Positions 24,090-31,861 of a stretch of DNA of 64,000 bases are shown here, piece by piece. This stretch comes from JARIHC01 sp035546975 (GTDB taxonomy: Bacteria; Patescibacteriota; Saccharimonadia; Saccharimonadales; UBA4665), in assembly GCA_035546975.1 (NCBI GenBank), contig DASZVS010000010.1:39140-103139 (forward strand). The letters are read 5' to 3'. A model generated the notes under the pieces. The model saw only the letters and a program-made list of their open reading frames with translations. It was not told the origin of the DNA and ran no database searches. The position numbers were made by a program, and so were the translations under genes. Positions within the stretch are counted from its first letter, which is position 1. Each line of letters opens with the position of its first letter.

Positions 24090-24165
24090 GGGGATGTAGC
24101 TCAGTGGTTAGAGCAGTCGGCTCATAACCGATTGGTCGCTGGTTCGAACCCAGCCATCCCCACCA
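24090..24165 (+). tRNA. tRNA (CAU), probably Ile2 (lysidine-modified)
   Basis: A 76-nt tRNA with encoded CCA: acceptor GGGGATG/CATCCCC, D arm GCTC-AGTGGTTA-GAGC, anticodon CAT at 24123-24125, T arm GCTGG-TTCGAAC-CCAGC. The D-loop and TTGGTCGCTGGTTC closely follow bacterial tRNA-Ile2(CAU), the TilS substrate, whereas the tRNA at 10580 follows elongator Met. The isoacceptor call rests on this resemblance only. Confidence 0.85.
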
Positions 24166-24166
24166 T

Positions 24167-24871
24167 TTATTCAGCCATCAAACGCGCCCGGTATTCGTTT
24201 GCCCAACCCCACTGCTCCTCGGTAATCCGGCCTTCTTCCCGCAGAATGTCATTAATAGCTCCCATGCCAACTACTGCAGCAAAATCATAGCCGGCAGCCT
24301 CGACAGTTTCTCTGCCACCTTCTTCACGGTCGACAACCACATTGAAGTAAGCAATGTTCAGGCCTTCGGCGGCCAGAGGTTCTACCGTCTCTAATTTGGT
24401 AGCGCCGTCGGTAATTACGTTATCGAACGTTGACACCCACTCACCCGCTTCATAGTTTCCCTGAATAGCTTCATGCACGCCATAAGACTTTGATCCGACA
24501 CGCATCCACAGCACGGAATCGCCTCTGGCTTGAGCGATAAGTCCTGACAAACATGTAACTGCCTGAGGAATACCGAGTAGATGATTATAGTCTTGGTCAT
24601 CTAGCAATTCACCGCAGGATGCTATCAGCAAATCACGTGTTCTTTTTTGCTGCTCAATAGGAATTGGTAAGCTTTCCGAAAATGACGTAACATTTCGAAG
24701 CCCTACGTAATGTGGCGACATTCGTCCACTTTTAAGCTTGCGGAATACTTCTTCGGGATATGCAGGATCCTCGACCACGACTCCCTCGCCAGGCGGGTCT
24801 ACGTAACCAATTTCACCCATGTCATAGAGCCCTACAACTAATTCTTGAACGTCAGGTTTTACTTCCGCCAT
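24167..24871 (-). CDS. pyrE: Orotate phosphoribosyltransferase-like protein
   Basis: A 234-residue PRTase-type protein. The PRPP-binding loop is recognisable as FDNVITDGATKLETVEPLAAEGL (about 160-182), and GSKSYGVHEAIQGNYE corresponds to the flexible catalytic loop RKExKxYGxxxxIEG. The loop is altered: the usual RKE is replaced by MRVGSK, retaining one Lys, so activity needs confirmation. OPRT makes OMP from orotate and PRPP. The stop of the upstream pyrF overlaps its start by one base, supporting a pyrimidine role. It converges with the tRNA gene at 2 bp. Confidence 0.75.
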   Translation of the reverse strand: MAEVKPDVQELVVGLYDMGEIGYVDPPGEGVVVEDPAYPEEVFRKLKSGRMSPHYVGLRNVTSFSESLPIPIEQQKRTRDLLIASCGELLDDQDYNHLLGIPQAVTCLSGLIAQARGDSVLWMRVGSKSYGVHEAIQGNYEAGEWVSTFDNVITDGATKLETVEPLAAEGLNIAYFNVVVDREEGGRETVEAAGYDFAAVVGMGAINDILREEGRITEEQWGWANEYRARLMAE

Positions 24872-25743
24872 TACAATGCCCTCACAATCTGCATATCAAA
24901 TTTTTCTGCTGCTTCCCTGATGGTTGCGCCGTTTACCGGTAAGGGTTCGCCACTTTCATCTTTCGGCTGGGAAATCCCGCTGGAAACGTTGATCAGGAAC
25001 CCGCCGCCGCGGCTATTCTTGGCATTTTGCACCGACTTTTCGAGATCGCCGCCCTGCGTACCGACGCCCGGAATTAAAATAGTGATATTATCCCCGGCCA
25101 ATTTACGTGCGCGGCCAATGTCATCGGGGTATGTCGCGCCAACAACGATACCGAGCGGCGATCCCTGGTTCCATCCCTCATCATGACCAATCTGCCAAGC
25201 AACCCTTTCCCATAACTTTCTACCATCTTTACCCTCCACATCCTGGAATTCGCCGGCGCCAGGATTAGAGGTTTTGGCCAAAATAAATGCCATTCGGTCC
25301 GGATCTTCGAGTAGTGGTTTAAGCGCCTCGGCACCAAGGTACGGGTGTAGCGTCATTCCTTGCGGATGAAGCCGGTCAGCGGCAGAACGATATCCCCTAT
25401 TCGTCTTGCCGATATCGCCGCGCTTGGCGTCCCAGATAACTGGTACGGAAGGCGCAAACTCGTGAACGGCTTCAATCAAATCTCTCTGCAGGTCATAACC
25501 GCCGGGTTCTGCTTCGAAAAAGGCGCTATTGGGTTTATACGCTGCTGCAATATGGTGTGTCGCCCGGACGATGTCAATGCTTTGGAGGATGAGTTGTTGT
25601 GCCGCCCCATCGTATTCCCCGGTTCTCTCGAAATCATCCGGCAATACCGGGTCAAGGCCTACGCATAAAAACCTATTACTATCCCAGTGGCTTTCTAGCT
25701 GGGCTAGCACATTATTGGTTGAAGATTCATTTGTTGCAGCCAC
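24871..25743 (-). CDS. pyrF: Orotidine 5'-phosphate decarboxylase (type 2)
   Basis: A 290-residue PyrF of the longer type-2 family: FLCVGLDPVLPDDF, the active-site WDAKRGDIGKTNRGY (Lys-Asp tetrad), ILAKTSNPGAGEFQ and PGVGTQGGD phosphate-binding segments. It decarboxylates OMP to UMP. I chose the GTG at 25743 because GGAGGAGG lies 4 nt upstream; the longer frame to 25806 lacks a ribosome site. It is first of a two-gene unit with the OPRT-like gene. De novo pyrimidine genes upstream of orotate are not visible, so orotate salvage is possible. Confidence 0.92.
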   Translation of the reverse strand: MAATNESSTNNVLAQLESHWDSNRFLCVGLDPVLPDDFERTGEYDGAAQQLILQSIDIVRATHHIAAAYKPNSAFFEAEPGGYDLQRDLIEAVHEFAPSVPVIWDAKRGDIGKTNRGYRSAADRLHPQGMTLHPYLGAEALKPLLEDPDRMAFILAKTSNPGAGEFQDVEGKDGRKLWERVAWQIGHDEGWNQGSPLGIVVGATYPDDIGRARKLAGDNITILIPGVGTQGGDLEKSVQNAKNSRGGGFLINVSSGISQPKDESGEPLPVNGATIREAAEKFDMQIVRAL

Positions 25744-25858
25744 GCTTCCTCCTCCCCACCGCCTTATATTTGCTAGAAGCATACCATATTTCTCTTTTCT
25801 TGCCACAAGCCGTGCATCGTGTTTACGCTAAACACAAAAAACCTATTAGTCAACATAT

Positions 25859-25886
25859 TTGACAGGGTCTGGAATCGGTGTACACT
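25859..25886 (+). promoter_or_regulatory. Promoter of the 198-residue hypothetical gene
   Basis: TTGACA (25859-25864), 16 bp, TACACT (25881-25886). The mRNA carries a leader of about 50 nt with an AAGGGGG Shine-Dalgarno, unlike the many leaderless genes nearby. Confidence 0.85.
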
Positions 25887-25941
25887 GGAATTAGAGCAAT
25901 TATTAACTCATTCTTAACAAAAACGTAAGGGGGACCACAAA

Positions 25942-26538
25942 ATGACATTTGCAAACAAAAACGCACTCGCGCAGGTCGAGTTAGTTGACCGCGCCCATTA
26001 TTTTGGCGTAATAGAAACGGCAGTTGGACCCGTCGGACCAGTTGGACCGGACATAATGCAGCCTACTTATGGCCTAGTAGACGCCCGTTTTCCGGACGCA
26101 ACCGAGCCAGTAGACGCCGACAACATACACGTTGTTGTAGCAGAAGACGTAACAGGTGTTGAAGAGGTTGGCCCCTTACCGGTACTCACTCTCATGCTGA
26201 AACAAGAATCGCCCGATGGGGAAAACGTAGAGGCCGAGGGCATTATATTACTCAATGCACCCCCTACGGAGAGTGACAACAATCCGGTGCTGGAAAGTCC
26301 CCGGCACGCCGGCATTATTATTAGCGCGGCCGTAGCCCGCGAAGGCTTGGAGCGCGTACGGATTCTTCCCGACAATGTCGTAGGCATCAGCGACCGCTAC
26401 CTCGATGCTGCCAGTTTTTTGGTAGAGGCAGGCTGCAAACAAGATGAGAGCGGCGAAGGCTATGTATTCGAATTAGCGGCCGAACCATTTCCCACACATG
26501 GTTCGGATTCAGCTAGCCCAGAATTGCTGGCTGCTTAG
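25942..26538 (+). CDS. Hypothetical acidic protein
   Basis: A 198-residue acidic soluble protein of no recognised family. It begins with a short collagen-like GPVGPVGP stretch (about 31-40), then alternating beta strands and a C-terminal helical part. There is no signal or membrane segment. AAGGGGG lies about 9 nt before the ATG and a consensus promoter lies upstream, so it should be well expressed. Its last 26 bp overlap the convergent dus gene. Confidence 0.6.
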   Translation: MTFANKNALAQVELVDRAHYFGVIETAVGPVGPVGPDIMQPTYGLVDARFPDATEPVDADNIHVVVAEDVTGVEEVGPLPVLTLMLKQESPDGENVEAEGIILLNAPPTESDNNPVLESPRHAGIIISAAVAREGLERVRILPDNVVGISDRYLDAASFLVEAGCKQDESGEGYVFELAAEPFPTHGSDSASPELLAA

Positions 26539-27532
26539 CCTCTTCCGCAAGCAACGAATTAAGCTTGTCTAGCAATTCGCTTGCGCTTGCAGCATACATA
26601 AGTTGCTCGCGCGTTTCTTTAGCATTTGGAAAGCCATTAATATAAACCTTGCAAAACTTATTGAGCGTTACGATTGGCCGCTCACCTTCTTCCCATGTTT
26701 GTATAAATAATTCGACATGCTTTTTATATAGGGCTATCTTTTGGCCTGCGGCATATCCCGGCCATGGGCTGCGGCGAGCAAAGGCAAACGGATCTTCAAA
26801 AATACCGCGGCCGATCATGATACCGTCCAGATTATACCGGCGGGCCAACTCTTCCCCATGAGCCCGGTCTTTAACATCGCCGTTGCCGACAATTACCGTT
26901 TCTGGCGCCAATCGGTCCCGTAATTCTCGTGCTTTGCCAATTTCATCCCAATGACAAGGAACCTTGCTCATTTCTTTGCGGGTTCTACCATGAATAGTTA
27001 ACATGTTAAGTTTTTGTTTCAACAAGAACTCGATCCACGTCATATCGATTTCATTAAACCCAAGCCGGGTCTTTACGCTAAGTGGCAACTTATCCGCCAG
27101 GCCATCCCGCGTGGCACCTATTATCTCCCCCGCCAGTTCACGGTCGTTGATCAGAGCGCTGCATATGCCATTTTTTACCACGTCTTTTACGGGGCACCCC
27201 ATATTCAAATCAATGCCAGCAAAATTAATACCTTCAGGGAGCCCAAGCTCGCGCGCAAACGTTCCGTCGGCAATTTGTTGCGCCGTTTTATAAAAATTTT
27301 CTGGGTCTTTGCCCCATATTTGAGCAATGAGAGACCGTTCAGACGGATCAAAACGGAGCTTTCGAAGTAACTTCGGGCGGCCCGGGCTTTGCAACCCGTC
27401 AACGTTAACGAATTCTGTGAAAAAAACATCGGGCGGCGCCGCCTCGCTTACTATTTGGCGAAAAACCGTATCGGTGACGTCGTCCATCGGTGCCAATGCA
27501 AAAAAAGGCGTTGGGATGCTGCTAAGATTCAT
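26513..27532 (-). CDS. dus: tRNA-dihydrouridine synthase
   Basis: A 339-residue flavoprotein of the Dus family: APMDDVTDTVFRQ at the N-terminus, DLNMGCPVKDVVKNGICSALI with the catalytic Cys in GCP, SVKTRLGF, LTIHGRTR, VIVGNGDV and DGIMIGRG for FMN binding. It reduces uridine to dihydrouridine in tRNA D-loops. Subtype (DusA/B/C) cannot be assigned reliably. The 3' end overlaps the convergent hypothetical gene; a small hypothetical gene lies directly upstream on the same strand (15-bp gap). Confidence 0.93.
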   Translation of the reverse strand: MNLSSIPTPFFALAPMDDVTDTVFRQIVSEAAPPDVFFTEFVNVDGLQSPGRPKLLRKLRFDPSERSLIAQIWGKDPENFYKTAQQIADGTFARELGLPEGINFAGIDLNMGCPVKDVVKNGICSALINDRELAGEIIGATRDGLADKLPLSVKTRLGFNEIDMTWIEFLLKQKLNMLTIHGRTRKEMSKVPCHWDEIGKARELRDRLAPETVIVGNGDVKDRAHGEELARRYNLDGIMIGRGIFEDPFAFARRSPWPGYAAGQKIALYKKHVELFIQTWEEGERPIVTLNKFCKVYINGFPNAKETREQLMYAASASELLDKLNSLLAEEAKQPAILG

Positions 27533-27547
27533 TAGTGCTAATTATAA

Positions 27548-27820
27548 CTACGAACGGGCTACAGCGGAAGCGAGCTCCCGGGCCTCATGCCTACGGTGAA
27601 TCTCCGTTAACGTACCACGGGAGCTTAACAGCCCCGCTTCGTCCGCGCTGAGTGGGGCCGTTGCCCCCTCGAGGCGGCGGCGTTCATCTATAACAGTCTG
27701 TAAGATATGCAAAGGTGGAACCTCATGTATTGTGCCGGCATCAGGCATCCCGAAATTCGGATTTTCGGACAAAACCGGCGGCCGTAAATCGTTCGCACCT
27801 TCATATGTTGTTGTCCCCAT
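27548..27820 (-). CDS. Small hypothetical protein upstream of dus
   Basis: A 90-residue hydrophilic protein without signal or membrane segment and without a recognised family. The N-terminal half is Pro/Gly/Asn-rich; the C-terminal half is helical and charged (TVIDERRRLEGA ... TEIHRRHEARELASAVARS). A clear AGGAGG lies 3-4 nt before the ATG. The 15-bp gap to dus suggests co-transcription. Confidence 0.6.
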   Translation of the reverse strand: MGTTTYEGANDLRPPVLSENPNFGMPDAGTIHEVPPLHILQTVIDERRRLEGATAPLSADEAGLLSSRGTLTEIHRRHEARELASAVARS

Positions 27821-27970
27821 AAGCCTCCTAACCTGTACCCATCTTTACCATTAGCTCCGGGTTTTTAATCGCCCGTTCAGAATGAATAGCAATAATAAGA
27901 TTACTAAATAATGCGTGCGTCTTCTGTGAGCTATTTAACGAGTAGTTGGGGAAAAGCTGTGGGTAAGTGC

Positions 27971-28288
27971 TTATGCTGCCCTGTTACGCATTTCCTGCAT
28001 TACCTGCCGATAGGCGTCGCCATAATTATGGTACGTCTCGGCCAGGCGGTCTATCCTGGCTTCATCTTCAGGGGTTAACTTGGGTTCGGCAGTTTCAGCA
28101 TGATTGCCGGTACTGGTTTCGGGAACTTCTTCTACGGCTGGTATGCCAGCAGGCATGATAGCTATACGGATAAGCTTTTCTTCAGAGTCAAATCCTATTT
28201 CAGCCGATACAGAAGGATTATCTGCCCGCAGAATCTCAACTAAATCATCTTGGGCAGCTTCGACAAGGTGCAAATGTTGCTTGTCCAT
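27971..28288 (-). CDS. Small hypothetical acidic protein
   Basis: A 105-residue acidic protein of unknown family. The N-terminal part (LHLVEAAQDDLVEILRADNPSVSAEIGFDSEEKLIRIAI) reads alpha-beta; a Pro/Glu/Thr linker follows, then a C-terminal helix (TPEDEARIDRLAETYHNYGDAYRQVMQEM). A TATAAT box lies 6 nt before the ATG without a Shine-Dalgarno, so the mRNA is probably leaderless. No partner is evident. Confidence 0.6.
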   Translation of the reverse strand: MDKQHLHLVEAAQDDLVEILRADNPSVSAEIGFDSEEKLIRIAIMPAGIPAVEEVPETSTGNHAETAEPKLTPEDEARIDRLAETYHNYGDAYRQVMQEMRNRAA

Positions 28289-28325
28289 GTCATAATTATA
28301 CCACTTATGTTAAGCTTTCGCAAGC

Positions 28326-29555
28326 TTATTCCCATCGGAAAACACGGAAGGCAATGGCGTAGATGATGATCGTCCACGCTGCCATAATTGCTAGCTGAGA
28401 ACCCAGGTTAAACAGCGACTGTCCTTCGGTAGCAATCAAGCGTGCTCCATCAATCACCGGAGTTAGCGGCATAAAAGTAGTAATGTGCTGTAACCAGGTA
28501 GGCATCAAAAAGCGCGGGAAGAATACCCCTGTTAAAAACATCATCGGGAAGACGATAATGTTGGCTAGCGGAGCCACCTGCCGTTCATTTTTAGCCCAGC
28601 CGCCAAGAGCCAAGCCAATGCCGAGTATCATAACGATGCCGAAGGCTAAGAAGAGGGCCAGCTCGAAGTAATTGCCTACGACTTTGAGGTTAAAGACTAA
28701 TATGGCCACAATAAACATAGCGGCCAGCGACATTAGCCCGACTACGGCATTGCCGAGCATAGTAGCCATAAAATATTGCCATACCCGAAGCGGCGTCGTA
28801 TGTAACCGGCGTAGAATACCCATCTTTTTAAGTTCGGGGAAAACATTGATCGGGCCGAAGATACCGGCGCCAAGGATCGCAAAACCGAGCAAACCGGTAA
28901 AGGTGTAATCAAACTGCGAAAGGCTGCGGGTATTGGTTTCTTCTGACTTTACGCTAAATGGTGTAGTAACTTTTACAAGCTTGCTATTTATGCCCTGGAA
29001 TTGTGCTTGTAACACCGAAGTAAGCGTTTGGGCAGCTTGGGAATTATTCTGCGTATAGTGGACGACCGCCTGGCCAGACGGTATACCATTCTGGGCTTTG
29101 CCGAAATTAGCCGGCAATTCAATGGTGGCATCCAACTGGCCCCTGCTCATCTGTTCATTAGCCTGATTAATAGTTGTAATGTTGTGATTTACCTTAAATA
29201 CTTTTTCAGAATTGATCTGTTTCACAAACTGCTGGGCAAATTGGGAATTTGACTTGTTAATGATCGCAACATCAAAAGAAGTTCCTGAGTTCTTTCCGAA
29301 GATACCGCCGAAAACAAACAGGAAAATAAGCGGGAACAAGAAAGTGAAGAACAAGGCGGTGCGGTCGCGGAAAAGCCGCCTCATGTTGATGATGAAAAAT
29401 GTCCAGACAGTATAGAGCTTACGCTGCCATCTTTTGGTAAGCGGTTTTGGATGATCGATGTCGGCCGGCTCTTTGGTACTGTGCGTTTTCTTCCAGGCAA
29501 GTCTGCCAACCCTAATTACAATTGCTATAGCCAGAAGAATGAGTATAAGTTTCAT
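28326..29555 (-). CDS. ABC-2 type transporter permease with large outer loop
   Basis: A 409-residue permease. After an N-terminal membrane helix and a basic cytoplasmic stretch, a second helix (TALFFTFLFPLIFLFVFGGIFG) precedes a large extracytoplasmic loop (about 95-225), followed by five more segments. This is the ABC2_membrane_3 (NatB/YhgE-like) layout. It is encoded 3 bp after the ATPase gene. Substrate is unknown; natural roles include ion, drug or polymer export. Confidence 0.86.
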   Translation of the reverse strand: MKLILILLAIAIVIRVGRLAWKKTHSTKEPADIDHPKPLTKRWQRKLYTVWTFFIINMRRLFRDRTALFFTFLFPLIFLFVFGGIFGKNSGTSFDVAIINKSNSQFAQQFVKQINSEKVFKVNHNITTINQANEQMSRGQLDATIELPANFGKAQNGIPSGQAVVHYTQNNSQAAQTLTSVLQAQFQGINSKLVKVTTPFSVKSEETNTRSLSQFDYTFTGLLGFAILGAGIFGPINVFPELKKMGILRRLHTTPLRVWQYFMATMLGNAVVGLMSLAAMFIVAILVFNLKVVGNYFELALFLAFGIVMILGIGLALGGWAKNERQVAPLANIIVFPMMFLTGVFFPRFLMPTWLQHITTFMPLTPVIDGARLIATEGQSLFNLGSQLAIMAAWTIIIYAIAFRVFRWE

Positions 29556-29558
29556 ATA

Positions 29559-30335
29559 TCAGCCTCTCAACTCCTTACCCGTCAGGTCTATAAACACATC
29601 TTCCAAGTTGGCCTGCTCTACCTTCTGTTCCTTATGGAAGCCGCGTTTTAATAATTGCTTGATCAAATTTTGCGGCGTATCTTCAGCGATAATTTTGCCG
29701 TTATCCATAATGGCTACGCGGTCACATAGGATTTCAGCCTCATCCATATAGTGGGTGGTAAGAATAACACTGATGCCGCGGTCGCGAACCTCGCGGACTA
29801 AGTCCCACAGGTTGCGGCGTGCTTGCGGGTCAAGCCCAGTTGTCGGTTCGTCCAAAAAGAAAACAAGCGGGTTATGGACCAGGGCTGCGACAATGCTAAA
29901 ACGTTGCCGCTGGCCGCCGGACAAATTTTCAATATAACTCTCTGCTTTCTCGCCGAGGTGTACTTCGTCGAGAAATTTTTTAGGGTTAACGCGTTCACCA
30001 TATGCCGCGGCAAACATAGTAATCAGTTCTGTGAGCTTCGTTTTGTCTTGAAAACCGGGGGTTTGCGGCTGCACGCCGATCATGCCGCGGATTTTATACG
30101 GATTGCGGGCCACATCCACGCCGTCGATTGTTGCAGTGCCGCCGTCGATCTCGCGGAGCGTCTCAATCATTTCCAACGTCGTGGTTTTACCGGCGCCGTT
30201 CGGGCCCAAAATTCCGAAGACTTCGCCTTTTTTGACTTCAAAAGATACGCCATCAACGGCGGCCTTGCCGTCATATATTTTCTTGAGATTATTAACTTTG
30301 AGAATAGATTTTGAAGCCAGTTTTGTCTTTGCCAT
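29559..30335 (-). CDS. ABC transporter ATP-binding protein
   Basis: A 258-residue ATPase: Walker A GPNGAGKTT (about 44-52), Q-loop VQPQTPGF, signature LSGGQRQRF, Walker B VFFLDEPTTGLD, H-loop LTTHYMDEAE. The LSGGQ and TTHYMDEAE sequences place it with the daunorubicin/NatA-type exporters. TATACT stands 11 nt before the ATG. It forms a two-gene operon with the following permease. Confidence 0.92.
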   Translation of the reverse strand: MAKTKLASKSILKVNNLKKIYDGKAAVDGVSFEVKKGEVFGILGPNGAGKTTTLEMIETLREIDGGTATIDGVDVARNPYKIRGMIGVQPQTPGFQDKTKLTELITMFAAAYGERVNPKKFLDEVHLGEKAESYIENLSGGQRQRFSIVAALVHNPLVFFLDEPTTGLDPQARRNLWDLVREVRDRGISVILTTHYMDEAEILCDRVAIMDNGKIIAEDTPQNLIKQLLKRGFHKEQKVEQANLEDVFIDLTGKELRG

Positions 30336-30380
30336 AGATTCTTTAGAGTATAACAGATTCAGACTAAAAGTATATTTAAA

Positions 30381-30420
30381 AATAAATGCCCGCTTCTTAC
30401 GAAACGGACATTTATAATTT
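30381..30420 (-). terminator. Terminator of the 64-residue gene
   Basis: On the minus strand AAATGTCCG and CGGGCATTT form a stem (one G-U pair) followed by ATTTTTAAA. It separates the small gene from the downstream ABC operon. Confidence 0.8.
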
Positions 30421-30465
30421 TAAGAACTGATTCCCGAGTAGGCAAAGCGCCCCCGAGAATATGGC

Positions 30466-30660
30466 TTACTTGCGCTTTACGGTCAGGAAGCCGTTACGAG
30501 GATTCTCGTTCACTTCCATGCCTGAAGGCAGATCAGTAGCCTCTGGGCGCTGATCTTTGCTGAAGTAATAGATAGTTTGCTTTTTACCACCGCGAAGTGT
30601 AACTTCCTTTGAATTCAAGTAATAAGTTACACCTTTAGAGTTAGTGTGCTTATATGCCAT
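30466..30660 (-). CDS. Small conserved-type protein (64 residues), function unknown
   Basis: A basic 64-residue protein with a compact beta layout: YYLNSKEVTLRGGKKQTIYYFSKD, then ATDLPSGMEVNENPRNGFLTVKRK. The TIYYFSKD and LPxGxEVxENPRNG blocks are, from memory, recurrent in small proteins of Patescibacteria and Chloroflexi; no function is known to me. It might bind RNA or the ribosome, given size and charge, but this is a guess. A TTGACA-18-TATGTT promoter and GGGAGAG ribosome site precede it and a terminator follows, so it is a monocistronic unit. Confidence 0.75.
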   Translation of the reverse strand: MAYKHTNSKGVTYYLNSKEVTLRGGKKQTIYYFSKDQRPEATDLPSGMEVNENPRNGFLTVKRK

Positions 30661-30700
30661 TGCTGACTCTCCCTCTTCTTACCATTATTAGTGTACCCCT

Positions 30701-30730
30701 AACATACTCTGTTGCGTTTTCACTTGTCAA
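30701..30730 (-). promoter_or_regulatory. Promoter of the 64-residue gene
   Basis: On the minus strand TTGACA (30730-30725), 18 bp, TATGTT (30706-30701). Confidence 0.75.
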
Positions 30731-30834
30731 CCCTGTTCGGCAAGTTTCGACTATAGGAACAAACAGATAAAAGGTTTCGCCCTTCGGTAATCCACGGCAA
30801 TGCTCTTAATCCCGCTCTCAGGATTTTTTTGTTG

Positions 30835-30863
30835 TTGCGCTCCCATAGAAGCTGTATTACACT
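30835..30863 (+). promoter_or_regulatory. Promoter of the 214-residue membrane protein
   Basis: TTGCGC (30835-30840), 17 bp, TACACT (30858-30863); a leader of about 40 nt with AGGTGGAG follows. The rest of the 30661-30908 gap holds only a weak AATCC/GGATT hairpin with a T7 run (about 30816-30832), possibly a small terminator. Confidence 0.7.
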
Positions 30864-30908
30864 AGGTCAGTAAACCATAAACAGTATAAGAGGTGGAGAA
30901 GAAGAAAC

Positions 30909-31553
30909 ATGGATTTCAACCGTGCCCCGTCACCGCAAGGAGTGGCAAGCAACCAACCAGCTGCTCCAGCGCCGACGAAGAAAAATCGTAAAAATAGTGG
31001 TAAGTGGACTCGCATCGGCATAGTGGCCATAGGTGCGGCTGTAGTTATTCTGCTTATCGCGCTCATCGTGCTCCTCATTTTTGGTGGCGGTAAGAGCGAA
31101 GACAAATATGTAGATAATAACCGGCTTCAGGCAGTATTTTTGAATACTGGCCAAGTATATTTCGGCAACGTTAAGACGCTTAATAATAAGTTCTTCGTCT
31201 TAACGAATATTTACTACCTGCAAGCTACTAACAGCAACGGCAGCTCAAGTTCAGCCAGCACCAGTAATTCAGCTTCCAACGTAACGCTCGTTAAGCTCGG
31301 TTGTGAATTGCATGAACCATATGACCAGATGGTGATCAATAGCGATCAAGTAACATTCTGGGAGAATCTGCAGCCAGGCGGCCAGGTAGCAAAAGCAGTC
31401 AGTACCTTCGAGCAGCAAAATCCAAACGGCCAGAAGTGTGCCGACCAAAGCAGTAGCTCGAGCACTAACTCGACAAACGCCACCCAAAACGCTAGTGGTA
31501 ACAACGGCAGTTCGAACAACAGCTCTTCGAACTCCTCCGGCTCAAGCCAGTAA
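30909..31553 (+). CDS. Single-pass membrane protein with Ser/Asn-rich outer tail
   Basis: A 214-residue protein. A Pro/Ala-rich, Lys-rich cytoplasmic N-terminus (APAPTKKNRKNSGKWTR) precedes one membrane segment (IGIVAIGAAVVILLIALIVLLIF, about 36-60). The outer domain (about 65-170) has a conserved look: YVDNNRLQAVFLNTGQVYFGNVKTLNNKFFVLTNIYYLQ ... LVKLGCELHEPYDQMVINSDQVTFWENL. The tail is almost entirely Ser, Asn and Gly. Two Cys (in LGCEL and QKCAD) could form a disulfide. Family unnamed; the domain looks like a small outer binding or signalling module. Confidence 0.65.
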   Translation: MDFNRAPSPQGVASNQPAAPAPTKKNRKNSGKWTRIGIVAIGAAVVILLIALIVLLIFGGGKSEDKYVDNNRLQAVFLNTGQVYFGNVKTLNNKFFVLTNIYYLQATNSNGSSSSASTSNSASNVTLVKLGCELHEPYDQMVINSDQVTFWENLQPGGQVAKAVSTFEQQNPNGQKCADQSSSSSTNSTNATQNASGNNGSSNNSSSNSSGSSQ

Positions 31554-31568
31554 GATATTTGGGCCTAA

Positions 31569-31601
31569 TAAACACCTCCCCATAGCGGGAGGTGTTTTTA
31601 T
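31569..31601 (+). terminator. Intrinsic terminator
   Basis: AAACACCTCCC and GGGAGGTGTTT form an 11-bp stem with a 6-nt loop, followed by TTTAT. It ends the 214-residue membrane protein gene. Confidence 0.92.
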
Positions 31602-31690
31602 AAGGGAGGGCAATATGAAGGTATAGCCCCTACCGCCATGTATAAGGATTACCCTTTAATATACCCCAAAGGAAGCCTGCCAGAGACGGC

Positions 31691-31861
31691 GTGTGGCAAT
31701 CCCAGGCCCAATCTCCTGGCTATGCAGACTTGGGTCATCAGCTCAATATATGGTATATGGTGGTGGGCATAGCGGCTTGGGTAGCTATAGCTGCCATTCT
31801 GGCTGCTCTTTTATACATTGTGCTTAAACCATCTCCGGGCAATCACTACTCCAATGAATAA
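31691..31861 (+). CDS. Possible small membrane protein (start uncertain)
   Basis: An open frame with protein-like content runs from an upstream stop at 31643 to TAA at 31859-31861. From GTG at 31691 it gives 56 residues: a hydrophilic VWQSQAQSPGYADLGHQ, one membrane segment (IWYMVVGIAAWVAIAAILAALLYIVL) and a short tail. No ATG lies in frame upstream, although in-frame codons before the GTG (NIPQRKPARDG) also look coding. The true start may be lost to a frameshift or use a rare codon. The last 51 bp overlap the convergent gene at 31811. Confidence 0.4.
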   Translation: MWQSQAQSPGYADLGHQLNIWYMVVGIAAWVAIAAILAALLYIVLKPSPGNHYSNE

